Assembly: GCF_003258295.1 (NCBI RefSeq)
Contig: NZ_QKYN01000051.1
Span: 1-54,980, forward strand
Length of the DNA stretch: 54,980 nt
Direction: 5' to 3'
Source: Streptacidiphilus pinicola
GTDB lineage: Bacteria; Actinomycetota; Actinomycetes; Streptomycetales; Streptomycetaceae
Shown in pieces: positions 10,325 through 21,404 of the stretch (position 1 is the first letter of the stretch; each line of letters starts with the position of its first letter). A program made the position numbers and the translations under genes. The notes beneath the pieces were generated by a model that saw only the letters and a list, made by a program, of their open reading frames with translations, did not search any database and had not been told where the DNA came from.

Positions 10325-11385
10325 TGAGGCTCGGACTCAACCTCCGCTACCTCGGCAGCCTGGGCGCCGGGGCCCGGCCGAGGGAATCCGCCCGGTACGT
10401 GCGCGAGGCCGAGCGCCTGGGCTTCTCGGTGGCCTGGACCGCCGAGGTCTTCAGCTCGGACACGGTCTCGCTGCTCGGTTGGCTCGCCGCGCAGACCTCG
10501 CGCATCGACCTGGGCACGGCGGCGATGCAGATCCCCGCCCGCACCCCCGCGATGACGGCGATGACCGCCGCCACCCTCGACCTGCTCTCCGAGGGCCGCT
10601 TCCGCCTCGGACTCGGCGTGTCCGGTCCGCAGGTCGCCGAGGGCTGGCACGGCGTCCCGTTCGACAAGCCGCTGGCCCGCACCCGCGAGTACGTCGACGT
10701 CGTCCGGATGGCCCTGGAGCGCAAGGCTCTTGCCTACGAGGGGGAGCACTACCGCCTGCCGCTCCCGGACGGCCCGGGCAAGGCCCTCCAGTTGGGCATG
10801 CGCCCGCGGCGCAAGCGGATACCGGTCTACCTCGCGGCCGTCGGCCCGGCCAACCTCCGCCTGGCGGGCGAGATCGCGGACGGCTGGCTCTCCGTCTTCC
10901 TCCAGCCCGAGTTCGCGCAGGAGTCCCTGGCCGAACTGCGCGTCGGACGCGAGCGCGCGGGGGCGGAGCTGGACGGATTCGACGTGGTGGCGGCGATGCC
11001 GGTCGCGACCGGCGGCGATCTCGCCGACTGCGCCGACCGCATTCGCGTCTTCACCACCCACTACGTGGGCGGCATGGGCTCACGCCGGCAGAACTTCTAC
11101 AACCGGCTGATGGCCCGCACCGGCTTCCCCGCCGAGGCCGACCAGGTGCAGAAGCTCTACCTGGACGGGCAGCTGCGGGCGGCCACCGAGGCCGTGCCGC
11201 AGGAGTACCTCGACCGCACCGCCCTGCTGGGTTCCCCCGACCGCATCGCGGACCGGCTGCAGGCGTACGCCGAGGCCGGGGTCACCACCCTCTCGGCCAT
11301 GATCTTTCCGGACGACGCCGAACAGGGCGTCGCGACCCTGCGCGCCTTGGCGGAGGCCGTGGACAAGGCCGGGGTGGGGGAGTGA
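10324..11385 (+). CDS. LLM-class (luciferase-like, probably F420-dependent) oxidoreductase, 353 aa
   Basis: TIM-barrel bacterial luciferase-like protein. Early strands MRLGLNLRYLG and EAERLGFSVAWTAEVF, then GTAAMQIPARTPAMTAMTA and GRFRLGLGVSGPQVAEGWHG, are the F420/FMN-binding pattern of the LLM family (MER, F420-dependent reductases). The C-terminus LLGSPDRIADRLQAYAEAGV is also diagnostic. Actinomycetes make F420 and often use such enzymes for late redox steps on natural products. The last gene of the operon, it starts with ATG overlapping the ketoreductase stop and ends 7 bp from the convergent PPTase, with no room for a long terminator. FMN dependence cannot be excluded. Confidence 0.88.
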   Translation: MRLGLNLRYLGSLGAGARPRESARYVREAERLGFSVAWTAEVFSSDTVSLLGWLAAQTSRIDLGTAAMQIPARTPAMTAMTAATLDLLSEGRFRLGLGVSGPQVAEGWHGVPFDKPLARTREYVDVVRMALERKALAYEGEHYRLPLPDGPGKALQLGMRPRRKRIPVYLAAVGPANLRLAGEIADGWLSVFLQPEFAQESLAELRVGRERAGAELDGFDVVAAMPVATGGDLADCADRIRVFTTHYVGGMGSRRQNFYNRLMARTGFPAEADQVQKLYLDGQLRAATEAVPQEYLDRTALLGSPDRIADRLQAYAEAGVTTLSAMIFPDDAEQGVATLRALAEAVDKAGVGE

Positions 11386-11392
11386 GGCGCCG

Positions 11393-12052
11393 TCAGATGT
11401 GAGCCACCGCCGTCACGATCAGGTTTCGCCGGTGGAGCCAGCGCCCATGGAAGGTGTGGAGCTGTCGGCCCTCCGGGTCCCGGCCTTCGCGCAGGAGACG
11501 GACGCGGAAGGTTCCCCCGAGCGGGTTGATGTCCAGCTCGGCCTCGTGGAAGCCGAGCCACTGGCCGGTCAGGGGGAACCACGTCTTGTAGACCGATTCC
11601 TTGGCGCTGAAGAGCAGCCGCCCCCAGTGCAGGGAAGGATCCTGCTCCGTCAGCTCCGCGACCTGCTGCCGCTCGCGCGGCCGCGCAATGAACTCCAGGA
11701 CTCCGTCCGGCAGTTCGACATCAGGCTCGGCGTCTATGCCGAGCGAGGCCACCTCCGCCCGGAGGGCCACGGCCGCGGCGTGGTAGCCGTCGCAGTGCGT
11801 CACCGATCCGACGACAGCCGGAGGCCAGCTCGGCGCGCCTTGCCTCCCGGGCAGCAGCGGCACCACCGGCTGCCCGAGGGCGGCCAACGCCCGGCGCGCG
11901 CACTGGCGCGCGGTCGCGAACTCCCGGCGCCGCTTCTCGACGGCATCGACGATCACGGCCTGCTCCTCCGGGAAGAGGAGCACATCCGCAACACTCTCGA
12001 ACGCCTCGGCGGTCCGGATGCTGCCCGGCAGCAGTTCCGACAGCAGGGTCAC
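11393..12052 (-). CDS. 4'-phosphopantetheinyl transferase, Sfp/EntD-like, 219 aa
   Basis: The two diagnostic motifs are visible: GIDAEP near residues 105-110 (magnesium-binding aspartate and glutamate) and FSAKESVYK near 155-163. It transfers phosphopantetheine from CoA to carrier-protein serines. Length matches the EntD/Npt-type enzymes. GTG at 12052 is the likely start, with GAAGGGGG about 10 nt upstream. It converges on the DAR-type operon and lies 3 kb from the NRPS cluster, so it may serve the two ACPs, the NRPS T domains and the PKS ACP; that is an inference from position. Confidence 0.92.
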   Translation of the reverse strand: MTLLSELLPGSIRTAEAFESVADVLLFPEEQAVIVDAVEKRRREFATARQCARRALAALGQPVVPLLPGRQGAPSWPPAVVGSVTHCDGYHAAAVALRAEVASLGIDAEPDVELPDGVLEFIARPRERQQVAELTEQDPSLHWGRLLFSAKESVYKTWFPLTGQWLGFHEAELDINPLGGTFRVRLLREGRDPEGRQLHTFHGRWLHRRNLIVTAVAHI

Positions 12053-12195
12053 AGGCGCGGCCCCCTTCCGCTGGTGTGGCGAACCGATCGGCTCCGTCGT
12101 GCAGCGAGGGTAGCGCGCGACCTTCGGTCAGCCGGTGGCGGGCAGGTCGCAGACGTGGTCGGGGGTCACGGGCCGTCCACCCGGACGGGCTCCAC

Positions 12196-13548
12196 CTACT
12201 CCACGTTGGCGGCGATCACGGTCCACGCGTTCGTCGAGCTGTCGTCCAGCCGGAGGTCGAACGCGAAGGTGATCGGCCGGCGGTTGCGGGCGTCACCGCG
12301 GAGCACCTGTTCGGTGCGGCGGTCGACCTCGTAGTAGACGCCCTCGGTGGCGACCGCGACGTGGAAGACGATCGGGTCGCGCGAGACCAGCGAGCGCACC
12401 GTGACCGCTGAGATGACAGCCTCGCGCATGACGGTCCGACTGACCGTGCGGACGGAGGTGAAGTCGAGGCTGCCGTCGTTGATGACCCACTCCTCGAGGA
12501 ACCGCTCGACGGCGACCTCGAGAACGGACTTGTCGAACCGGCCGTCGAGCACGCTCAGGTCGCCGACGGCGGCGTCGGCGTCCGTGCTCCACGAGATGTT
12601 GGTGAGCGACAGGATGTCGGTCCCGCCGGTGACCGCGGTCTTCCCGGCCACCTCGAGCACGGCCTGGCGGGCGACGTCCTTCTGGTCCCAGCCGTCGGTC
12701 TCGATGGCGCTGGTCAGGTGGTGGGCGCCCTCGGCCGCCTGCTCGATCGAGGAGACGATCCACTCGCCGCTGTGGTTCTTGCGCAGCGTCCAGTACTCGA
12801 CCGGGCGCGTCGAGCCGTCCTTGCGCACGGCGTCCCCGCCGTAGTTGCGGCGCACGTAGTCGTTGAGCGTCGCGGTGATCCGGAAGGTGACGGTGTCGTT
12901 CACCTCGCCGGCCCGGTTCGCGACGTCGACCAGCTCGACCTCCGGGCCCGAGACGATCTCCACGACGTTGACCTCGCCGCGAGCCTGGTAGTCGCGCAGC
13001 TCGTCGGCCCACTTGCCGTACAGCACCGGGGACAGGATCTGCTGCAGGGTGCCGTGGTCGCGATCCGTCCAGGCCCGCTGGGCAGTCGTGTACAGCCAGA
13101 CGGCACGGCGCTCCAGCGCGGCGCGGTCGAAGGTCGCATCCGTGTCGGCGACCGCATCCACCCGCGCCCCGACCTGGGCGGCGCGCTCGCGCGCCTGCGC
13201 GTCCGCGCGGTGCGCGGTGCGGTCGGACACGGTGTTCAGACCGGCCGCCTGCGCCGCCTTCCGGCGCCGGGACCTGAGCCACAGGATCAGCAGGACCACG
13301 GCCACGAGCAGCAGCAGGGGGAGGATCCCGCCGCCTCCGGATCCGAAGCCGGTGCCGAAACCGAAGCCGAAACCATGGCCGAAGCCACCGCCGAAGCCAC
13401 CGCTCGACCCGTGGAAGCCACCACCGTGGCTGCCGCCCCCGCCGCCGTGGAAACCGTGACTACCGCCCCCACCGCGGGCGTACGCGGCCGTCGGGCTGCT
13501 CAGCGCGACGACTCCAGCGACCACACATATCCAGCGACGAGCGCGCAC
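12196..13548 (-). CDS. Tim44-like domain membrane protein, 450 aa
   Basis: Signal-like N-terminus ending in TAAYA, then a long Gly/His/Phe/Ser-rich segment (about residues 25-75), one strong transmembrane helix ILPLLLLVAVVLLILWL, a basic stop-transfer RSRRRK, and a roughly 300-residue C-terminal region resembling the Tim44-like fold. A second related alpha+beta segment follows, ending in conserved-looking AFDLRLDD. GTG at 13548 is chosen because GGGGGG lies 8-9 nt upstream and it gives a proper signal sequence. Bacterial Tim44-domain proteins are poorly characterised. It is minus-strand with the PPTase downstream but 143 bp apart, and is probably unrelated to either biosynthetic cluster. Confidence 0.8.
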   Translation of the reverse strand: MRARRWICVVAGVVALSSPTAAYARGGGGSHGFHGGGGGSHGGGFHGSSGGFGGGFGHGFGFGFGTGFGSGGGGILPLLLLVAVVLLILWLRSRRRKAAQAAGLNTVSDRTAHRADAQARERAAQVGARVDAVADTDATFDRAALERRAVWLYTTAQRAWTDRDHGTLQQILSPVLYGKWADELRDYQARGEVNVVEIVSGPEVELVDVANRAGEVNDTVTFRITATLNDYVRRNYGGDAVRKDGSTRPVEYWTLRKNHSGEWIVSSIEQAAEGAHHLTSAIETDGWDQKDVARQAVLEVAGKTAVTGGTDILSLTNISWSTDADAAVGDLSVLDGRFDKSVLEVAVERFLEEWVINDGSLDFTSVRTVSRTVMREAVISAVTVRSLVSRDPIVFHVAVATEGVYYEVDRRTEQVLRGDARNRRPITFAFDLRLDDSSTNAWTVIAANVE

Positions 13549-13725
13549 CGGGCCGTCCCCCCAAGAAATCAGAGATGTTCCAGGCCAGCCTACAAGCAGA
13601 CGCTCCACCGGAGCTCAGCGGCGCGGTGCTGGACTTCCCGCGACGAGCCGCGCCGACCGGACCTGTGAGGCATCCCTCTCCCGTCGCCGTGGCGCTGCCC
13701 GCTCGGGAAGGTTGACCATGGAGTC

Positions 13726-14547
13726 ATGACCTCCTCTCCCGCCCGCGGTTACCTGCTGGACAACGCACGCGCCGAGGCGGGTGAGCGATTCGTCTGGCTG
13801 GCCGAGTTGTTCGACGGCGTGACGCGCGGGCACCTCGATCGACTGGGCGTCAGGGCCGGTTCGCGCTGCTGGGTCGTGGGGGCCGGTGGCCCCAGCATCC
13901 CGGAGGCGCTCACGGCGGCCGTCGGTCCGACCGGGCACGTGCTGGCCACGGACATCGACCCGTCGTGGCTGAAGACGGACGACGGGTACGAGGTGCGCCG
14001 GCACGACGTCGCCGCAGATCCGACCCCGGAGCCGGGGACCTTCGACCTGGTGCACGCCCGGCTCGTGCTGGTCCATGTGCCCGACCGGGCTCGGGCGTTG
14101 GCCACGATGGCGGCAGCGCTGCGGCCCGGCGGCTGGCTGCTGGTCGAGGACGCGGACACCGCGCTGCAGCCCCTGGCCTGCCTGGACGACAGCGGCCCGG
14201 CGCAGCAGCGGGCCAACCGACTGCGGGACGCGATCCGCGAGCTGCTGGCGCGCCGCGGCGCGGACCTGCGGTACGGCCGGACGCTGCCGCGCGCACTGCG
14301 TGAGGCCGGCCTGGTGGACGTCGCCGCGTCGGGCGCCTTTCCCGTCGGCGGGCCGGCCTGCGACCGCCTGGAGGCGTCGACCATTCGGCACGTCCGTGGC
14401 GAGCTGCTCGCGGCCGGTCTGACCGACGACGCCGAGATCGACGCGCATTTGGCCGCGATCCACGCCGGTGAACTCGACCTGACGCTCGCGCCGCTGATCT
14501 CGGCCTGGGGACGCCGCCCCACCGAGCATCCGTCAGCACTCGGTTAG
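13726..14547 (+). CDS. SAM-dependent methyltransferase, 273 aa
   Basis: Class I methyltransferase. Motif I is degenerate but present (VVGAGGPSIPEAL, about residues 50-62), the acidic residue of motif II is in LATDIDPSW, motif post-I/IV is FDLVHARLVLVHV, and LRPGGWLLVEDAD is the usual motif VI region. There is no signal peptide or membrane segment. The substrate is unknown. The gene stands alone between the divergent Tim44-like gene and the control region of the NRPS cluster, so it could be the first gene of that cluster or independent. GGGAAGG lies 14 nt and GGAG 2 nt before ATG 13726, neither ideal. Confidence 0.85.
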   Translation: MTSSPARGYLLDNARAEAGERFVWLAELFDGVTRGHLDRLGVRAGSRCWVVGAGGPSIPEALTAAVGPTGHVLATDIDPSWLKTDDGYEVRRHDVAADPTPEPGTFDLVHARLVLVHVPDRARALATMAAALRPGGWLLVEDADTALQPLACLDDSGPAQQRANRLRDAIRELLARRGADLRYGRTLPRALREAGLVDVAASGAFPVGGPACDRLEASTIRHVRGELLAAGLTDDAEIDAHLAAIHAGELDLTLAPLISAWGRRPTEHPSALG

Positions 14548-14754
14548 AGGCTCGCGGAGTTTTTCACGAATACCGCCATGCAGCCTGACCTGCGGGGACA
14601 GGGTTTTCGTTGCGACGGAATAGAACGCGCCGCTTGCATCTCTGTAATTCACGCTTTGATTGGGTGAATACCCGAGAACAAACTGCGAGGCTCGCGCGGA
14701 TTGGCGAGAACCACAGCCAGGTGCATGCCACTCCCTTCACAAGGGCTTTTCCGC

Positions 14755-14769
14755 ACAATCTCAGATTGT
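14755..14769. promoter_or_regulatory. 15-bp inverted repeat, candidate operator
   Basis: ACAATCTCAGATTGT is a perfect 7+1+7 dyad. In this GC-rich background an AT-rich perfect dyad is unlikely by chance. It lies about 155 bp upstream of the predicted -35 box at 14923, which suits an activator or a long-range repressor. No cognate regulator gene is in the window. Confidence 0.5.
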
Positions 14770-14922
14770 AGACACAGCATATATCACAGCTCTAGCCGGT
14801 TAATTATATCACACGACTCAGAATCGGCGTATCACATCCTGAGACGCACGTCACACTCGCACCCCAGGCTGGTTTGGTCGAGTTGTCCGATATCCGCCCG
14901 GATTGCGGGGCGCCAATAGACC

Positions 14923-14952
14923 TTGACTCGAATCCATGATCGTCAATATGTT
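14923..14952 (+). promoter_or_regulatory. Candidate sigma70-type promoter for the NRPS operon
   Basis: TTGACT (14923-14928) and TATGTT (14947-14952) are separated by 18 bp. Transcription would start near 14959, leaving a leader of about 115 nt before the NRPS GTG at 15076. Confidence 0.5.
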
Positions 14953-15075
14953 CGCTCGAAATCGTTTGGATCGCGAGCTGGCACGGTCCGGTTCGGTTAC
15001 TGCTCGGTAATAAGCACCGCGCACGTACCGACGGTGTGGCGATGCGTTTGCGGATTCTGAGGAAGGTAAGCGACA

Positions 15076-18000
15076 GTGCGGTCGAGTCCACCTCAAGCAG
15101 TAGCTGCAATAGATTTTTGTGCACTGTTCACTTTGGCTGCTGACAGTCTTGGTCTCGTCTGCGACGATCCCCGCAGCGAGTTCGGCACCAAGTCGTTCGC
15201 GGAACTCGGCGGGACATCGCTGCGCGCCGTCGATCTGATGGCGAAGGCGGAGGCGGCCGGTGCCCGCCTCGAACTGTCCGATCTGCTCGGGGAACGCCCG
15301 TTGGCCGAGGCGCTGGAGAGCGCGCAGGCCGTGATTCGGCAGCCGCTTGCCGCGCAGCACGAGTCGGTGGGGCCGGACGAGCGGGTGAGGCCCTGCACGT
15401 CGCGCGAAGCCTCGATGCTGATCAGCGAGCAGATGGGTGCCGGCACCGGATGGCACCTTCTGTTCAGCGCGGACATCCGTGGCGGCCTCGACCATCAGCG
15501 GCTTCACTCCGCTCTGCAGGCGCTGACCGACCGTCATCCGGCGCTGCGCACCGTCTTCTCGCCGGAGCAGATGACGGCCAGAGTGGTCCGAAACCACCGG
15601 GTCCGGCTGCTGACCTGTGATCTCGACCTCCCGGGCGACGATGCCGTCGGCGCGGTGAACGCCATGGTCGGCCAGAGTTCCGCGCGGCTGCTCGACCCGT
15701 TCGTGCGGCCGCCCGTGGCCTTCCAGCTGACCCGGGTGTCGCCGGAACGGCACGTGCTGAGCATGCTGATCCACCACGCGGTCGCGGACGGCTGGAGTGT
15801 CGGAGTCCTCTGGAAGGAGCTCTTCGATCGCTACGCCGCCGGTTCCGACGAGTCGGTGGGCGAGGCGGCCGTCGTGCCCGCCGTGGTCGCGTCGTACGAG
15901 GACGTGATCGAGCGAAGGGTTCCCGAGCTCAAGGGCGTCCCGACGGTTCTGGAACTCGGCGGCGATCTGGAGCGGCCGGAGGTCTTCGACTACCGGGGAC
16001 TGCGGCTGCCGTTCCGGCTCCGTGCGGACGAGGTGGAGGGCTGCGAGCGGCTGGCGAGCTCCCTCGGGGTCACCCGCAACGCCGTGCTGCTGGCGGCGTG
16101 GTCGCTGACCCTCGCCAGGCAGGCGAGCGTCGACGACCTGCTCCTGGGCCTGACCTGGGCCGGACGGATCTCGGAGGCGGAACGCGGGCTGGTCGGCCTG
16201 CTGACCGACGTGCTGCCGATCCGGTGCGCCGTGGACGGCGACATCGCCACAGCGGAGTTCGTGCAGCGGATCGCCCGGGAGATGCGTTCCGCGCTGTCCG
16301 CGCGCAAGGCGCCGTTCGAGGAGATCGCGAAGACCCTCGGGGCGGACTACGACGCCACGCGCAACACGCTCGTGCAGTTCGCCTTCGCCGCCCATGACGA
16401 GCTCGTCTCCGAGCAGATGTCGCTGCCGGATCTCGACGTGACGATCCACGAGGGCCACTGCCTCGGCACCGTCTTCGACTCGGTGCTCTACGTGCGTCGT
16501 TGGGGCGACGACGCGGAACTCTGCCTCGAGTACGCGACGTCCGTCGTCGCGCCCGGCGAGGCGGCGCACCTGGTGTCCGGATTCCGTGAGGTGCTGCGCG
16601 GGTTCGTCTCCCGCTCGGAGCACGGCACGCGCATCGGCGAGCTGTCCGCCGGTCACGAGGGTGCCTCGCAGTGGGATCCGCGTCGACAGTCCGCGCGGGC
16701 ACAGGTCCAGGAGGAGGCCGGCCTCGCCGGACTCTGGCAGATGTTCGAGTCCATGGCGGCGAGCCGACCGGACGAGCCCGCGTTCGCCGAGTCGGCACGG
16801 GGAACCCTGACCTACCGTCAGATAGCGGCCGCCGCAGTCGCGCAGTCCGAAGCGCTGCGTGCCGCAGGGGTCGCCGAAGGCGACCATGTCGTGCTGGCGC
16901 TGCCGTACTCCGCCCAGGAGTTGGTGGCGGTGCTCGCGGTGCTGCGCCTCGGTGCCGCCTATATCGGCCTCGACCACGCGGCCGGCGCCGCGCATATCGC
17001 GCACGTGCAGCAGATCGCCCGCCCGGTCCTCGCGATCGCTCCGCAGCCCCGTGCCAAGGAGCTTGAGCACGACGGCCTCTCCGCTCCGGTGCTCGAACCG
17101 GTCGACCCCTGGAATCCGCCCGTGCCCGCGGTCGTGGGTGCGGCGGCCGCGCCGGATCCCGACCGGATCGCCTATGTCGCCTTCACCTCCGGCTCGACGG
17201 GCCGGCCGAAGGCCGTTCGGGTGCCGCATCGCGGCGTCCTCCGCCTGGTCCACGACACCGACGTCGTCCGGCCGAACGCTCTGCGGCGCTTCCTCCGCGT
17301 GGCCCCGATCTCCTTCGACGCCTCCACCCTGGAGCTGTTCGCGCCGCTCGCGGCCGGCGGGTGCATCGTGGCCTTCCCCGAGCCGTACCCGGTCCCGACG
17401 GTGCTGGCCCGCTTCATCGAGCAGGAGCGGATCTCCGGCCTCTGGCTGACCGCCGGGTTGTTCCGTCTGGTCGCCGAGCATGCGCCGACGGCCTTCCGGG
17501 GTGTCGACCAGCTGCTGACCGGCGGCGACGTCGTCCCGTCCGGGCAGGTGCGCCGGGTGCTCGAAGCATGCCCGGGGCTGCGGGTGACGAACGGCTACGG
17601 GCCGACCGAGAACACCACCTTCACCACGGTCCATCACGTCGACGACACGACCGCCGTGCCCGCGCGCCTTCCCATCGGCGCCCCGGTCGCCGGAACCACG
17701 GTGATCGTCGTCGACCGTGCGCTGCGCGCCGTTCCGGAAGGCGCGGCCGGTGAACTCCTCACGGGCGGTGCGGGTCTGGCCGTCGACTACCTCGGCGATG
17801 CCGAGGAGACCCGCCGCCGGTTCGTCGAGCTCGAGGACGGACAGCGGTACTACCGCACCGGCGACGTGGTCCGGTGGGGCGCGGACGGCACCTTGAGGTT
17901 CCTCGGCAGGGTCGACCGGCAGGTGAAGATCCGCGGATTCCGCATCGAACTGGAGGCGGTCGAGGCCGCCCTGCGGGCCGCACCCGGAGTGCTGGACGCC

Positions 18001-18509
18001 GGAGCCTACGCGACGGCCGAGCAGGCGGGTGAGTCGCGCATTCTCGTCGGTGTGGCCGGCGGCGACTCCCACCTGGACCTGGACGCGCTGCGCGACTTCG
18101 TCGCGGCCCGCCTGCCGGCGTACGCGATGCCCTCCCTCTGGGCGGTCACGGACGCGCTGCCGGTGACCCGCAACGGAAAGGTCGACGTCCAGGCGCTCCT
18201 GGCGAAGGCGACGAACCGTGCGGAGGAGCCTCGCGCCGCGGCGCGGCCCCAGGACTCCGCGGAGTCGGGGATGACGGCCGAGGAGATCGAGGACGTGATC
18301 GCCGGGATCTGGGAGGACGTCCTCGGGAGCACGGACTTCGGCTACGAGGACCGCTTCTTCGACGTCGGGGGCGACTCGCTCCGCGTTCCCCAGGTGCGAC
18401 GCGCTCTGCTCAGCGCCTTCCCCGGCTGCGCGATCCAGATGGTCGAAATGTTCAACAGGCCCACCATCGCGCAGTTGGCCGTGCTGATCGAAGGCAGGCT
18501 CGCGGCCTC

Positions 18510-18513
<4 letters not shown>
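15076..18513 (+). CDS. Non-ribosomal peptide synthetase, T-C-A-T, 1145 aa
   Basis: Domains in order: a carrier domain at residues 10-85 (GGTSLRA, Ser48); a condensation domain at about 100-530 with HHAVADG, His233/His234 and Asp238; an adenylation domain at about 545-1040 with FTSGSTGRPK, NGYGPTE, YRTGD and NGKVD motifs; and a C-terminal carrier at about 1070-1140 (VGGDSL, Ser1101). Reading the A domain against GrsA by eye gives D-A-L-W-L-G-G-T-F-K, close to the valine code D-A-F-W-I-G-G-T-F-K, so Val or a similar branched residue is predicted. The N-terminal carrier has no A domain of its own and must be loaded in trans. GTG 15076 follows GGAAGG by 9 nt. The stop overlaps the next gene. Confidence 0.95.
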
Positions 18514-20146
<1,633 letters not shown>

Positions 20147-20150
<4 letters not shown>

Positions 20151-21400
20151 GCCAGGACATGGACACGAGGAGCACGGTCGCGCGCCTGAAGGCCGCACTG
20201 CCGCCACCCGGGCCGATACGGGTGCTCAAGACCAACGTCCTGATCTCCTCGACGGGTTACGGCCTCTACACCGCCGGCAGCGTCATCTTCCTGGTGAAGG
20301 TGGCGAGGATACCCGAGGCCACGGTCGGTCTCGGGCTCTCCCTGGCGGGACTCCTAGCCGTGCTGCTCGCCGTCCACCTCGGCAAGGTCGCGGACCGACT
20401 CGGCGCCCGCGACGCGGCGATCGGCTTCAACGCCCTCCTGGTCGTCTTCCTGACGGCCCTGGTCTTCGTGCGCAGCTCGGCCGTCTTCGTCGTGCTGGCC
20501 GGCGCCATCGGGATCGCGGAGTCGGGCGGCATGATCTCGCGCAGTGCCCTGGTGGGCAAGCTCGTCCCCAAGGAGGCCAGAGTCGCCCTTTCCGCGGCGA
20601 ACCGGGTGCTGACGAACATCGGGTTCTCGCTGGGCACCCTGCTCGCCGGTCTCGCCATCGGCGTCAACACGACCGCCTCGTACACCAGCCTCGTGCTCGG
20701 CATGGCCCTCGCGTCGCTGCTCACCGCCCTCACCAGCCTGAGGCTGCCCCGCGACGCGCGCAGCCGGCACAGCGGTGAGACGGCGAAACGCCGCGACAAG
20801 TACGACCTGCCCTATGTGGCGGTCTCGGTGGTCAGCGGACTGACGTTGATCGGGAACACCATCCTCACCGTCGGCCTGCCGTTGTGGGTCATCACCGACA
20901 CTGGCGTGCCGCACGAGGTCGCCGCGTGGATGATCATCGGCAACACCGTGCTGGTGATCCTGTTGCAGGTCAAGGTGTCGAAGGGGGCGGACACGGTCCG
21001 GGGCGCCCGCCGGATGCAGCGGCTCGCCTTCCTGGCCCTCATCGCCGCCTCCGCACTGGCCAGCGTGACCTACCACCTGGGTGCGGTGCTGGGGACGGTG
21101 CTGATCGTCTGCGACGTCATGCTGCTCACCCTGGCCGAGCTCTGGGGGGAAAGCGCCAGCTGGTCCTTCCGCTTCGGGCTCGCCGACGCCAGGAAGCAGG
21201 GCGCGTACGCCGGGATGTTCCAGATGGGCAGCTCGATCGCGGCGGTCGTCGGTCCCACCGCGGTGACGTACTTCGTGGCGCGATTCGTCCCCGAGGGGTG
21301 GTTCGTCCTGGCGCTCGTCTTCGCGGTCGGACTCGCCCTCAACGGCCCCGTGATCGCGTGGGCCGAACGCACGCGCCCGGAAGCACAACGAACGGAGTAG
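20147..21400 (+). CDS. MFS-family exporter, about 417 aa
   Basis: The protein has roughly twelve hydrophobic helices, with a charged central loop near residues 205-220 (RDARSRHSGETAKRRDKYD) dividing two six-helix halves, as in major facilitator antiporters. The loop after helix 2 has the MFS-like GKVADRLGARDA (compare GxLaDrxGrr). It probably exports the cluster product or gives self-resistance. The start is either GTG 20147, in a GTGA overlap with the preceding stop, or ATG 20159 four codons later; neither has a strong ribosome site, and the overlap favours the first. It sits between NRPS and PKS genes, so it belongs to the cluster. Confidence 0.9.
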
Positions 21401-21404
21401 GACG

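Larger units (their letters stand above)
14548..15075 (+). promoter_or_regulatory. AT-rich control region upstream of the NRPS/PKS operon
   Basis: These 528 bp without a credible gene are strikingly AT-richer than their surroundings. They contain a 15-bp dyad (14755-14769), three TATCACA heptamers (14782, 14807, 14830) with a fourth TCACA at 14851, a repeated GAGGCTCGCG (14547 and 14687), and a sigma70-like promoter (14923-14952). A 64-residue minus-strand frame at 14564-14758 lacks coding character. The region probably holds the main promoter and operators of the 20-kb + strand cluster. Confidence 0.6.

Noticed and set aside
14564-14758. 64-aa minus-strand frame in the control region
   Set aside because: AT-rich sequence without coding bias, no ribosome site, and it overlaps the dyad. 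Regulatory DNA is the better reading.
14851-18072. Minus-strand open frame of 1073 aa opposite the NRPS
   Set aside because: The + strand frame has all NRPS motifs in order. The antisense frame is a His/Arg/Gly-rich shadow with no domain.
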